A stretch of 64,000 bases of DNA from Pseudomonas graminis (lineage in GTDB: Bacteria > Pseudomonadota > Gammaproteobacteria > Pseudomonadales > Pseudomonadaceae). Both the position numbers and the translations under genes were made by a program. Shown here piece by piece: positions 27,501-35,918 of this stretch. The notes beneath the pieces were generated by a model, which was not told where the DNA came from, searched no databases, and worked only from the letters and a program-made list of their open reading frames with translations. Location of the stretch: assembly GCF_004364335.1 (NCBI RefSeq), contig NZ_SOCR01000010.1:186001-250000 (forward strand), read 5' to 3'. How positions within the stretch are numbered: the first letter of the stretch is position 1; the number at the start of each line of letters is the position of its first letter.

Positions 27501-30500
27501 CAGGGTGCTCAGGTTCCAGCCAGTGAGGTAAGCCTCGCCATCGCCGCCTTCAGAAACAGGGATGGAGGTGTAGCTGTGGCCGTTGCCATCGCTCAGCACC
27601 GCGCCCACTGGAATGCCGCCCACAATGACCGGTCCGAGGGACTCAGAACCGTCGGTGTCCACCAGTGCAGCGCTCAGGTCCAGCTTGATCGCGGTGTCTT
27701 CATCGCCTTGGGCGTTGGTGACGGTAACGATCGGGGCATCAGCCACAGGCGTGACGTTGATCGTGCCCGTGGCAGTGTTGCCGGCGGGCAGGTTCTGGTT
27801 GTCGACAGCGGTGTAGGTGAAGTTGGTATCGCCCGCCCAGTTTGCATCCGGCTTGAAGTAGATCGTCGCACCATTGTTGCTGGCAGCAATGTTGGTCAAG
27901 TTGGTCAGCGGCTGGGTGCCGGCAGCGTCGGAGTAGAACGTGCCGTGTGCAGGCGTGTTGACCAGGTTGAAGTGGCCGATAGTGCCGTCCACGTCAGAAC
28001 CCGTCAGCTTGACGGCAACGAGTGTGTCTTCGTTGCCCGCACCCGAAGCGGCGTTAACAACCGGCGCATCGTTCACGGCAATGACGTTGATCTGGCTGTC
28101 GTGAACGACGGTCTGGTTGTTGGTGCCGTTGGCATCCACGTCGGTCACGGCGATGGTCACACCGCGCGGAGCGGTGCTCGGGTTCTCGCTGTTGTCGGCG
28201 TAGGTGATCGACTTGATCAGGGTTTCGTAGTTGGCAACCGAAGCTTTGCCGGTCAAGTCGATGACGATGTTGCCGTTGGCGTCATTGCTCAGCTTGTAGC
28301 TGATACCCAGATCGGTGGTGCCGGTGGTGCCATCGGTGCCGCCTTTGTAGTACTGGGAAACGATCAGGTCTTCGCCTTTGATGCCGGTCAGCGTGATTTT
28401 CGCGCTGCTCAGCTCAGTGCTGTCGACATCAGCGATGCTGAAGTCTTTGACGATCGCGATCGGTGCACCGTTTTCGGTGTAGGTGATGCTGCCGAAGTTG
28501 ACCACCGGCGCGTCGTTCACAGGCGTAACGGTGATGGTGCCGGTTGCCGGGGTGGTGGAAGCCGTGCCCTGGTTGTCGACGGCGGTATACGTGAACGGCG
28601 TGCTGCCATTCCAGTTGGCGTCCGGCTTGAAGTAGATCGTCGCGCCATTGTTGGTCGCGGTGATGTCGCTCAAGTTGGTCAGCGGCTGGGTGCCTGCGGC
28701 GTCGGAGTAGAACGTGCCGTTGGCAGGCGTGTTGACCAGGGTGAAGTGGTCAATGGTGCCGTCGACGTCAGAGCCGGTCAATTTGACGGCAACGAGCGTG
28801 TCTTCGCTGCCATTGCCTGTGGTCGTATTGACCACTGGCGCATCGTTTACTGACGCGACGTTGACAGTGAGGGGCACAGTCGTGGTTGCCGACTGGCCGG
28901 TCAGCTCAGTGGACGTCGAACTCACTTGCAGGTTGATCGAGCCGTTGAAGTCTTTCGGCGGCGTGATGGTCAGGGTGCTCAGGTTCCAGCCAGTAAGGTA
29001 AGCCTCGCCATCGCCGCCTTCAGAAACAGGGATGGAGGTGTAGCTGTGGCCGTTGCCATCGCTCAGCACCGCGCCCACTGGAATGCCACCCACAATGACC
29101 GGTCCGAGGGACTCAGAACCGTCGGTGTCGACCAGTGCCGCGCTCAGGTCCAGCTTGATCGCGGTGTCTTCATCGCCCTGGGCGTTGGTGACGCTGACGA
29201 TCGGGGCATCAGCCACTGGCGTGACGTTGATCGTGCCCGTGGCGGTGTTGCCGGCTGGCAGGTTCTGGTTGTCGACCGCGGTGTAGGTGAAGTTGGTGTC
29301 GCCCGCCCAGTTTGCATCCGGCTTGAAGTAGATCGTCGCACCATTGTTGCTGGCGGCGATGTTGGTCAAGTTGGTCAGCGGCTGGGTGCCGGCAGCGTCC
29401 GAGTAGAAGGTGCCGTGTGCAGGCGCACTGACCAGGTTGAAGTGGCCAATGGTGCCGTCGACGTCAGCGCCGGTCAGCTTGACCGCGATGGTGGTGTCTT
29501 CGTTGCCCGAACCCGAGGCGGCGTTGACTACCGGCGCGTCGTTGACCGCAGTCACGTCGATTTGACCGGTGGCACTGCCCGACAGGTTGTTGGTGCCATT
29601 GGCATCAACGTCGGTCACTTCGATGGTCACGCCACGTGGCGTGGTGCTCGGGTTATCGCTGCTGTTGGCGTAGGTGATCGAGTTAATCAGCGTGGTGTAG
29701 TCAGCGATGGACGCCTTGCCGGTCAGGTCGATAACGATGTTGCCGTTGGCGTCGTTGCTCAGCTTGTAGCTGATACCCAGATCGGTGGTACCGGTGGTGC
29801 CGTCGGTGCCGCCTTTGTAGTACTGGGAAACGATCAGGTCTTCAGCCTGAATGCCGGTCAGCGTGATCTTCGCGCTGCTCAATTGAGCGCTGTCGACGTC
29901 ACCGATCTGCAGGTTGCTGACCAACGCCTGAGGTGCGCCGTTTTCGACGTAGTCAGGGTTGGTGAAGGTTACGGTTGGCGCGTCGTTGACCGGGCCGACG
30001 CTCACGGTCAGGGACTGGGTCGTGGTGGCCGAATCCTTGTTGGCGCTTTCGGTCGACGTCGAGCTCACTTGCAGGGTGATCGGGCCGTTGAAGTCTTTCG
30101 GCGGCGTGATCGTCAGGTTGGTCAGGTCCCAGCCATTGATGTAGACCGCGCCATCGCCTGTCGGGATCGAGGTGTAGCTGTGGGTGCCGTCAGTCAGCAC
30201 GGCGCCCACTGGAATACCGGACACGACGAACGGGCCCAGGGATTCCGAACCATCGGTGTCCACCAGCGCGGTGCTTACGTTCAGCTTGATCGCGGAGTCT
30301 TCACTACCTTGGGCGTCAGCGACGGTGACGATCGGGGCATCGGCCACCGGCGTCACGTTGATGATGCCGTTCGCTGGCGCGCCGGCTGGCAGGTTCTGAT
30401 TGTCGACAGCGGTGTAGGTGAAGCTGGTGTCACCGGCCCAGTTGGCGTCCGGCTTGAAGTAGATCGTCGCACTGTTGTTGCTAGCGGCGATGTTGCTGAG

Positions 30501-33500
30501 GTTGGTCAGCGCCTGGGTACCGGCGGCATCGGCGTAGAACGTGCCGTGCTCGGCCATGGTGGCCAGGTTGAAGTGGTCAATGGTGCCGTCGACATCAGCG
30601 CCGGTCAGCTTGACCGCAATGGCGGTGTCTTCGTTGCCCTGGCCCAATGCCGCGTTGACGGTCGGAGCGTCGTTGACGGCAATCACGTTGATCTGGCCGT
30701 CGTGCACGGCGGTCAGGTTAGTGGTGCCGTTGGCGTCCAGATCGGTGACGGAAATGCTCACGCCACGCGGTACGGTGCTCGGGTTTTCGCTGTTGTCGGC
30801 GTAAGTCAGCGACTTGATCAGGGTTTCATAGTTGGCGACCGAGGCATTGCCCGTCAGGTCGATCACGATGTTGCCGTTGGCGTCGTTGCTCAGGGTGTAG
30901 GTGATGCCCAGGTCGGTAACACCGGTGGTGCCGCCTTTGTAGTACTGGGACACAACCAGGTCTTCAGCCTGAATGCCGGTCAGCGTGATCTTCGCGCTGC
31001 TCAGCTGCGTGCTGTCGATGTCGGTGATGCTGAAGTTGTTGACCAGCGCGATCGGCGCACCGTTTTCGGTGTAGGTCACGCTGTCGAAGTTGACCGCCGG
31101 GCCGTCGTTCACTGGCGTCACATTGACGACCAGAGACTGTGTCGTGGTGGCCGAATCCTTGTTGGCGCCTTCGGTCGACGTCGAGCTCACTTGCAGGGTG
31201 ATCGGGCCGTTGAAGTCTTTCGGCGGGGTGATGGTCAGGTTGGTCAAATCCCAACCATTGATGTAGACCGCGCCGTCGCCGGTCGGAATCGAGGTGTAGC
31301 TGTGGGTGCCATCCGTCAGCACGGCGCCGACCGGAATGCCGGACACGATGAACGGGCCCAGGGATTCCGAGCCATCGGTGTCGACCAATGCGGTGCCGAC
31401 GTTGATCTTGATCGCGGAGTCTTCGTTACCTTGCGCGTCGGCAACGGTAACGATCGGCGCATCGGCCACTGGCGTGACGTTGATGATGCCGTTGGCTGGC
31501 GCGCCAGCGGTCTGACCCTGATTGTCCACAGCGGTGTAGGTGAAGCTGGTGTCGCCCGCCCAGTTGGCGTTCGGCTTGAAGTAGATCGTCGCGCTGTTGG
31601 CGGTGGCGGCGATGTTGCTGAGGTTGGTCAGCGCCTGGGTACCGGCAGCATCGGCATAGAAGGTGCCGTTGGCCGCCAGGGTGACCAGGTTGAAGTGGTC
31701 GATGGTGCCGTCGACGTCAGCGCCGGTCAGCTTGACCGCAATGGCGGTGTCTTCGTCGCCTCTGCCCGATGCGTCGGTGACGGTCGGTGCATCGTTGACC
31801 GGGGTGATGTCGACTTCGCCGGTGGCGCTGCCCGTCAGGTTGTTGGTGCCGTGGGTGTCCACGTCCGTCACTTCGATTGTCACGCCGCGTGGGGTGGTAA
31901 TCGGGGCATCACTGCTGTTGGCGTAAGTGATCGAGTTGATCAGGGTGGTGTAGTCGGCGATCGAGGCGTTGCCGCTCAACTGAATGACGACGTTACCGCT
32001 GGCGTCGTTGCCCAGCGTGTAGCTGATGCCCGAAGCCGTGGTGCCGGTGTTGCCACCCTGGAAGGACGTCGAAGCGATCAGGTCTTCGGCCTGAACGCCG
32101 GTCACGGTGATCTTCGCGCCGCTCAGCTGGCCGCCGTCGACGTCGCCGATCTGCAGGTTGTTGACCAGTGCCTGAGGAGCGCCGTTTTCGACGTAATCGG
32201 TGCTGGTGAACGTGACAGTCGGGGCGTCGTTGACGGCGACGACGTGCACGATGCTGGTGGCCGGCACGGAATCATTCTGGCCATCGTTGACGGTCACGGT
32301 GATGGCGCGATCAACGACGCTCGGGTCCTGGCTGCCGTTCTGGAAGGTGATCGACTTGATCACGGCTTCGTATTCGGCGGCGGTGGCGGCGCCGGTCAGG
32401 GTCAGTACGATCTGGCCGTTGACGGTGGCGGTGCTGACCGCGATGTTCGCGTTCGGGCTGCCTACCACCAGGGTGTCGGCGTCCTGAGCGTTGGTCAGGG
32501 TGACTTTCGCGCCTTGCAGGGTAGGGCTGTCGGCGTCAGTGACGGTCAACTGGTCGGCGATCGAAACGCCGGCCTGGCCTTCGGTGAAGGTGGTTTCGCT
32601 GTTGGTACCGTTACCACCGCCATTCGGGTCGACAACCGGCAGAGCGTCGTTGTCGATGATCGTGGTGGTGACGCTGCCATTGGTCGCGCTGGCAACGATG
32701 TTCTCGAAGTTGCCGCCGGTGATGGCGCCGATCGCCACGGTGACGTTTTCAACGCCTTCCGGGATCGTGTCATTAAGGGTGTTCAGGTCGAAGGTGACGC
32801 TGCTGCTGTTGGCAGGGATCTTCACGCTGACCACTTGCGTGTAGTCGGTGCCGTTGGTTGCGGTGCCGCTGTACGTCAGGTTGATCGTAACTTCGGTCTG
32901 CGCCGGGTTGCTCAGCGTAATGGTGTACGTGGCGGCCTGGCCTTCAGTCACCGACTGGGTGCCGGTGATGCTGGCAACGGTGGTGTCGATACTGTCGACG
33001 ATCTGCACCACAGCCGGCGCCGTATCAGGCACCAGATTTTCAAAGTTGCCGCCGGTTGCGCCGGTGATCGTGGTGTTGATAACGGTGTCGGTGTTGTAGA
33101 CGTCATTCGCCGGAGCCGCGACGACAACCGAGCCAGTGGACTCGCCCGCACGGATGGTGATGGTCGAACCGTCGGACAGGGTGACGTTGACCGGGGTCTG
33201 TGCCGGGTTGGTCAGCGTGGCGGTGTAAGTAATCGAGGTGCCTTCGACAGACGTCGGCGCAGCGCTGAGGCTGACCGTGGTGGTGTCGATGGTGTCGGTG
33301 ATGTTAGTCACCGCCGGAGTCGGATCGGTCGTCACGACCAGACCGCCACCGCCCGTTGTGCCAGTGATCGTGGCGCTGATGACTGAAGGGTCGATGTACG
33401 GCGTGTTGATGTCGGCCACTTGAACAGTGGTCGAGCCGGACGTGTCGCCGCCACGAATCACAATGGTCGAACCGTTGGACAGGGTGATCGTCAGGTCCGA

Positions 33501-34118
33501 CGTCGGGGCCTGAGTGACGTTCGCCGTGTAAACCAGCGCGCCACCGGCCTCGGTCAACGTCGGAGTGGCGGTCAGTGTCAGGTTGCCCGTCGGCTGCGGC
33601 ACGACGGTGTTGCCGTTGCCGTTGTCGATCGCCAGGCCGTTGCTCAGCGTAGGAGGCGGCGCGGTTGTTGTCCCCAGGCCGTTGGTCGGGAAGCCGATGG
33701 TCGGATCCACTTCGCCCGCCGTCTCGGTGAGCATCACTACACTGTGGCCGCCGCCTGCGTTGCCGCCATCACCTGGCGCTGCCTGCGGACCCGCGGCAGT
33801 GGCTTCGAGGTCTTTGGTCGGGTCGGCGCCGGCCGCGATGGCCTGCTGCAATTCAGCCACTGACGGTGCCGCTTGTGCGGTGGCTTCGGCAAGGTTGGTA
33901 GTGGAAGCCGGGGCGTCTGCGCTCCACTGGCTGTCGCGGCCCATGTCCAGTTGACGGCCGTCAGCAAGCTGCAGCGTGACTGCGCCTCCCGGGCCTGTCA
34001 GAACCTGCTCGCCGGTGAACAACCGGTCACCCTCGATGAGCACACGACGAATCCCTTCCGGGGAAACTGCGACTACCTGGCCAACAATGCTTTTGACGAT
34101 GGCAACAACACTGCTCAT
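21570..34118 (-). CDS. lapA: LapA-type giant biofilm adhesin, RTX repeat protein
   Basis: This 4182-residue secreted adhesin begins with the LapA-family retention module (MSSVVAIVKSIVGQV), and the LapG cleavage motif TAAG falls at residues 107-110. Three to four Calx-beta/Ig-like repeats follow (about 180-480). Then come about 20 cadherin/VCBS-like modules of roughly 100-150 residues in three sequence types: ENGAP..., NEDT.IAVKLTG... and DEDTAIKLDL.... There are two PA14-like domains (about 2620-2775 and 3310-3480) and a von Willebrand A domain (about 3675-3830) with intact MIDAS residues (DSSGS, a Thr in TSGGTTN, TDGEP). RTX nonapeptides of GGxGxDxL type follow (about 3953, and 4023-4075), then a C-terminal type I secretion signal ending VDHH. 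GGAGAG precedes the ATG. It is exported by the divergent lapE-lapB-lapC and controlled by LapD/LapG. It is shorter than the roughly 5200-residue LapA of P. fluorescens Pf0-1, and its repeat types differ. Confidence 0.95.
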   Translation of the reverse strand: MSSVVAIVKSIVGQVVAVSPEGIRRVLIEGDRLFTGEQVLTGPGGAVTLQLADGRQLDMGRDSQWSADAPASTTNLAEATAQAAPSVAELQQAIAAGADPTKDLEATAAGPQAAPGDGGNAGGGHSVVMLTETAGEVDPTIGFPTNGLGTTTAPPPTLSNGLAIDNGNGNTVVPQPTGNLTLTATPTLTEAGGALVYTANVTQAPTSDLTITLSNGSTIVIRGGDTSGSTTVQVADINTPYIDPSVISATITGTTGGGGLVVTTDPTPAVTNITDTIDTTTVSLSAAPTSVEGTSITYTATLTNPAQTPVNVTLSDGSTITIRAGESTGSVVVAAPANDVYNTDTVINTTITGATGGNFENLVPDTAPAVVQIVDSIDTTVASITGTQSVTEGQAATYTITLSNPAQTEVTINLTYSGTATNGTDYTQVVSVKIPANSSSVTFDLNTLNDTIPEGVENVTVAIGAITGGNFENIVASATNGSVTTTIIDNDALPVVDPNGGGNGTNSETTFTEGQAGVSIADQLTVTDADSPTLQGAKVTLTNAQDADTLVVGSPNANIAVSTATVNGQIVLTLTGAATAAEYEAVIKSITFQNGSQDPSVVDRAITVTVNDGQNDSVPATSIVHVVAVNDAPTVTFTSTDYVENGAPQALVNNLQIGDVDGGQLSGAKITVTGVQAEDLIASTSFQGGNTGTTASGISYTLGNDASGNVVIQLSGNASIADYTTLINSITYANSSDAPITTPRGVTIEVTDVDTHGTNNLTGSATGEVDITPVNDAPTVTDASGRGDEDTAIAVKLTGADVDGTIDHFNLVTLAANGTFYADAAGTQALTNLSNIAATANSATIYFKPNANWAGDTSFTYTAVDNQGQTAGAPANGIINVTPVADAPIVTVADAQGNEDSAIKINVGTALVDTDGSESLGPFIVSGIPVGAVLTDGTHSYTSIPTGDGAVYINGWDLTNLTITPPKDFNGPITLQVSSTSTEGANKDSATTTQSLVVNVTPVNDGPAVNFDSVTYTENGAPIALVNNFSITDIDSTQLSSAKITLTGIQAEDLVVSQYYKGGTTGVTDLGITYTLSNDANGNIVIDLTGNASVANYETLIKSLTYADNSENPSTVPRGVSISVTDLDANGTTNLTAVHDGQINVIAVNDAPTVNAALGQGNEDTAIAVKLTGADVDGTIDHFNLATMAEHGTFYADAAGTQALTNLSNIAASNNSATIYFKPDANWAGDTSFTYTAVDNQNLPAGAPANGIINVTPVADAPIVTVADAQGSEDSAIKLNVSTALVDTDGSESLGPFVVSGIPVGAVLTDGTHSYTSIPTGDGAVYINGWDLTNLTITPPKDFNGPITLQVSSTSTESANKDSATTTQSLTVSVGPVNDAPTVTFTNPDYVENGAPQALVSNLQIGDVDSAQLSSAKITLTGIQAEDLIVSQYYKGGTDGTTGTTDLGISYKLSNDANGNIVIDLTGKASIADYTTLINSITYANSSDNPSTTPRGVTIEVTDVDANGTNNLSGSATGQIDVTAVNDAPVVNAASGSGNEDTTIAVKLTGADVDGTIGHFNLVSAPAHGTFYSDAAGTQPLTNLTNIAASNNGATIYFKPDANWAGDTNFTYTAVDNQNLPAGNTATGTINVTPVADAPIVSVTNAQGDEDTAIKLDLSAALVDTDGSESLGPVIVGGIPVGAVLSDGNGHSYTSIPVSEGGDGEAYLTGWNLSTLTITPPKDFNGSINLQVSSTSTELTGQSATTTVPLTVNVASVNDAPVVNTTTGNGSEDTLVAVKLTGSDVDGTIDHFTLVNTPANGTFYSDAAGTQPLTNLSDITATNNGATIYFKPDANWNGSTPFTYTAVDNQGTASTTPATGTITVTPVNDAPVVNFGSITYTENGAPIAIVKDFSIADVDSTELSSAKITLTGIKGEDLIVSQYYKGGTDGTTGTTDLGISYKLSNDANGNIVIDLTGKASVANYETLIKSITYADNSENPSTAPRGVTIAVTDVDANGTNNQTVVHDSQINVIAVNDAPVVNAASGAGNEDTLVAVKLTGSDVDGTIGHFNLVNTPAHGTFYSDAAGTQPLTNLTNIAASNNGATIYFKPDANWAGDTNFTYTAVDNQNLPAGNTATGTINVTPVADAPIVTVTNAQGDEDTAIKLDLSAALVDTDGSESLGPVIVGGIPVGAVLSDGNGHSYTSIPVSEGGDGEAYLTGWNLSTLTITPPKDFNGSINLQVSSTSTEGANKDSATTTQSLTVNVASVNDAPLVNTATGNGNEDTLVAVKLTGSDVDGTIDHFTLVNTPANGTFYSDAAGTQPLTNLNDITATNNGATIYFKPDANWNGSTPFTYTAVDNQGTASTTPATGTITVTPVNDAPVVNFGSITYTENGAPIAIVKDFSITDVDSTELSSAKITLTGIKGEDLIVSQYYKGGTDGTTGTTDLGISYKLSNDANGNIVIDLTGKASVANYETLIKSITYADNSNNPSTAPRGVTIAVTDVDANGTNNQTVVHDSQINVIAVNDAPVTKSASATGDEDNTVAVKLTGTDVDGTVDHFNLVNLGQHGTFYADAAGTQALDGTSVIKATGNSATVFFKPDGDWSGSTQFTYTAVDNQGKADTTPANGTINVAPVADQPLITLGSGIVQSTGLVKDVYVGTLSNMGTDGKGANEATLKAGFNTTVEPTAHSVATAAQDSSVAAGTGVKLSGLIYLEAGHTYNFTGTADDSLLITVGGQTAATATIGESGVVQNVGAGFVPSASGYYTLDIYHYNQDGPGNYNIGLTDTNNSTNVAQNVALDGSDVLLFASVDDLKASGLNVSPLHEGKAGGGEGYYTAYELNHGTEGSAIKLSPVSAVFGDSLDGSETHVTTLSGGAPAGSILTDAAGHSATVTTHAENGKTVMDTIDVSNFDLSTLSITTPKVFSGTFSLNITATATEATIPGVPSAVASASDSKAITVTVDAWNDAPTVNTASGQGNEDTTIAVTLTGSDADGTIDHFNLVDVPAHGTFYSDAAGTQPLTNLNDITATNNGATIYFKPDANWNGSTPFTYTAVDNQGLQAATTGTGSINVTAVNDAPVVNFGSITYTENGAATPIVNNFSITDVDSTQLSSAKITLTGIKGEDLIVSQYYKGGTDGTTGTTDLGISYKLSNDANGNIVIDLTGKASVANYETLIKSITYADNSENPSTAPRGVTIAVTDADANGSNNQTVVHNSQINVIAVNDAPVTKAASATGNEDTTIAVKLTGSDVDGAIDHFNLVDMAAHGTFYADAAGKVALTSLSNIAAVGNAATVYFKPAADWAGSTSFTYKAVDDQGLASSVKATGTINVAPVADQPLVTLGTGVVQSTGLVKDVYVGTLTNMGTNGQGANEATIKAGFNTTVASTTHTVAAAAQDASVAVGTGTKLSGLVYMEAGHTYTFSGTADDSLLITVAGQTAANATWGAGGKIQSAGFTPTESGYYTLDIYHYNQAGPGNYSINLVDKTLSTGATQTVALNSTNVLLFATVDDLKASGLNVSSLHEGTVGSGEGYYTGYELNHGTEGTAIKLSPVKAVFGDSLDGSETHVTTLSGGAPAGSVLTDAAGHTATVTTHVENGKTVMDTINVSPFDLSTLSITTPDYFSGKFTLNVTATATEATVPGVPSAVASASDSKAITVTVESQTYTSSEGLAGSDPTPITGTTGGDIIVGDVSGTTIVQGKSYNIAFIVDSSGSMGKSLDTAKTQLQSVFEKLANGAQTANAGKINVLLVDFDTNVRSTVSVDMSDKAAALKTLAAALATMTSGGTTNYEDAFKTTANWFAGLNSTNPTGENRTYFITDGEPNVYQNTSTVLGTVSGTTITLATALDSWHLGSTYTVNGKVAIDTVGHVYSYASNSNGALVGTLASHADGKGGQEYSLNSPETNGSSVVLAEADTGYALLLKQSPTIEAIGLSSAVKTSTLDHYDSDGHAQTNVNADDLAKAVLGDQKDIAPGSDTLNGGDGNDILFGDLITYNTQGGITALKAFAADTLHVNVSTIDDKTLHSFVTNNLDAVAHLSNSSSTSQDGNDTLLGGNGNDILFGQGGDDILNGGNGNDILIGGKGNDILTGGAGTDTFAWKAGDTNSGGFDVIKDFNKGEGDRIDLRDLLQGEDTDTLSKYLQVTNDGRDTILQVSTTGQFASNVTAAAAATTADVHIKVEGVTWSNAMVNSLVSGADPTIKVDHH
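26600..29540 (-). repeat. Tandem duplication of about 1470 bp inside lapA
   Basis: Bases about 26600-28070 and 28070-29540 are two near-identical units with an offset of about 1470 bp (about 490 codons). Examples are the stretches starting at 27456 and 28926, and those at 26610 and 28082. Each unit holds four modules. The number of codons is a whole multiple, so the reading frame is kept. A related but more diverged module lies at about 24500-24960. Confidence 0.8.
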
Positions 34119-34247
34119 GGGGGGGACTCTCCGAAATTACCGTTCAGTTGGTATCCATCATGCCGACCGGCCTTAACTAACGCCGCTTCATACTGGAATA
34201 CGTAAAGATTTGCATTTGTTTCGATGCCGGATAACAACTTAGGGAAC

Positions 34248-34276
34248 TAATTAAGTTGCACGTAATCTGGCGTCAA
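34248..34276 (-). promoter_or_regulatory. Candidate lapA promoter overlapping a FleQ-like box
   Basis: On the minus strand TTGACG (34271-34276) is followed by a 17-nt spacer and TAATTA (34248-34253), a good -35 but a poor -10 element. The -35 half lies within GTTGATAAATTGAC (34272-34285), which fits the FleQ consensus GTCaNTAAAtTGAC at all but two positions. FleQ is a known c-di-GMP-responsive regulator of lapA in Pseudomonas. The 5' leader would be about 120 nt. Confidence 0.45.
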
Positions 34277-34322
34277 TTTATCAACAGCAGGTCGGCACAG
34301 GAATTAACTTTCTGCCAAAGTA

Positions 34323-34351
34323 TTGACCTATTCGGCGACATCCTAAACAAT
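34323..34351 (+). promoter_or_regulatory. Candidate sigma-70 promoter for lapE-lapB-lapC
   Basis: TTGACC (34323-34328), a 17-nt spacer and AACAAT (34346-34351) lie in the 401-nt divergent region between lapA and lapE, about 160 nt before the lapE start. The match is moderate and no upstream element supports it. Confidence 0.35.
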
Positions 34352-34519
34352 CGCTTCCGTAATGTCACATTGATATTTGATGAGATCGCGGATTTCTGCA
34401 GTGTGATCGCAAGCGCCCTTCAGAACACTCTCGAAACGCTCACTTTCAATGGCCATTTTTACGATGCGGCAGTGTGTATTGCTGCATTTTGAACAAGTAC
34501 GTTCTCGGGAATCACCAAA

Positions 34520-35869
34520 ATGCGTAAGCACCTTTACACTGCTGTACCCCTTATCCTTTGTGCCGGCTTCGTCCAGGCCCAGACGCTGCAGTCCGCCATG
34601 CAAAAAGCCATGGACGAGCATCCCGAGGTGCAGGCCGGCATCAATGCCCGTATCGCCCAGGACTACGCACTACGTGCTGCAAAAGGCGGCTACCTGCCGC
34701 GTGTCGACGTCACGGCGGGCTACGGCCGGGCCGGTTCCGATACGCCAAGCACTCGTGCCTCGACCGGCCGTCACGATTACCAGACGCTGGACCGCGGCGA
34801 GTCAGCAATCCGTCTTCAGCAAATGCTGTTTGACGGCTATGCAACAAGTAACGAAGTTGCGCGTCAACAAGCCACCGCCAATTCCCGGGCCTACTCGCTG
34901 TTAAATACAACCGAACGTACCGCTTTGACTGTTGCACAGGTCTATCTGGATGTTCTTACTCAACGTGAAATGGTTCGGCTGGCCGAAGAAAACCTGAAGA
35001 GTCACGAACGTATTTACGACCAAATCAAACTGCGCACTTCCCGCGGTGTAGGTCGTATGGCCGATATGGACCAGGCCGATGCCCGTCTGGCACAGGCTCG
35101 TAACAACCTGATCACCGAACAAACCAACCTGGCCGACGCCCAAACCAATTACTTGAGCGCCGTTGGTCTGGAAGCTGATCAACTTGAAGCACCGTCGCCG
35201 TTCGCGATGATGCCTGCCGATCTCAACGAAGCCCGCCGCCAGATGCTGGAGAACAGCCCGGTGCTGCGCTCGGCCGAAGCCGACATCGTGGCTGCTGAAA
35301 AGCAGTACACCTCCGCGCAGTCCAATTACTACCCGCGTTTCGATGCAGAACTGGGCCGTAATGCCGATAACAACATTGGCGGCGACGAAGGCCACAACAA
35401 TGGCTGGGAAGCCATGGTGCGCATGCGCTTTAACCTGTACGCCGGTGGTAGCAACAAGGCTGACTTGCAATCCAAGTCGTACCTGTCGAGCCAGGCACTG
35501 GATATCCGCAACAACGCGCTGCGTCAGTTGAACGAAGAACTGGGCCTGGCCTGGAACGCCTACAACAACGCCAACGCCCAAGTGCCGATCGCTCAGCAGT
35601 ACGTCGAGCGAGCCAACAGCGTGCGTACCTCGTACCAGCAGCAATTCAGCCTGGGAGAGCGTACCCTGCTCGACCTTCTCGACAGCGAGAACGAGTTGTT
35701 CACCGCGCAACAGCGTCTGGTGCAACTGAAAAACCTGCAGACGTACACCCAATACCGCATCAAGGCGGACATGGGCACATTGCTAAAAAGCCAGGGCGTT
35801 GTGGCCCCGATGGCATCGGTTGTGCAGAACGATGTGAAACCGACAGTTCAGCTGCCGGGCATGAACTGA
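34520..35869 (+). CDS. lapE: LapE outer-membrane channel of the LapA exporter
   Basis: This 449-residue TolC-family protein has a signal peptide of about 20 residues ending in VQA and two helical/beta halves; the family's LLDSENELFTAQQ segment is near the C-terminus. The ATG at 34520 has CGGGA about 10 nt upstream. It is the first gene of lapE-lapB-lapC and divergent from lapA. It forms the outer-membrane pore in which the LapA retention module is thought to remain plugged until LapG cuts it. Confidence 0.93.
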   Translation: MRKHLYTAVPLILCAGFVQAQTLQSAMQKAMDEHPEVQAGINARIAQDYALRAAKGGYLPRVDVTAGYGRAGSDTPSTRASTGRHDYQTLDRGESAIRLQQMLFDGYATSNEVARQQATANSRAYSLLNTTERTALTVAQVYLDVLTQREMVRLAEENLKSHERIYDQIKLRTSRGVGRMADMDQADARLAQARNNLITEQTNLADAQTNYLSAVGLEADQLEAPSPFAMMPADLNEARRQMLENSPVLRSAEADIVAAEKQYTSAQSNYYPRFDAELGRNADNNIGGDEGHNNGWEAMVRMRFNLYAGGSNKADLQSKSYLSSQALDIRNNALRQLNEELGLAWNAYNNANAQVPIAQQYVERANSVRTSYQQQFSLGERTLLDLLDSENELFTAQQRLVQLKNLQTYTQYRIKADMGTLLKSQGVVAPMASVVQNDVKPTVQLPGMN

Positions 35870-35918
35870 TTCTTGACGGAGTCAGCTTCTTTTAACCGTT
35901 AAGAAAGAGAGTGTCAGC

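Noticed and set aside
28926..33386. Plus-strand open frame of 1486 codons inside lapA
   Set aside because: It is antisense to the repeat-coding frame of lapA and consists of the same repeated segments read backwards (Val/Gly/Asp/Arg-rich, no domain pattern, no ribosome-binding site). Codon bias of the repeats explains the lack of stops. The same holds for 22521-24341, 24378-26579, 26628-27380 and 27456-28853.
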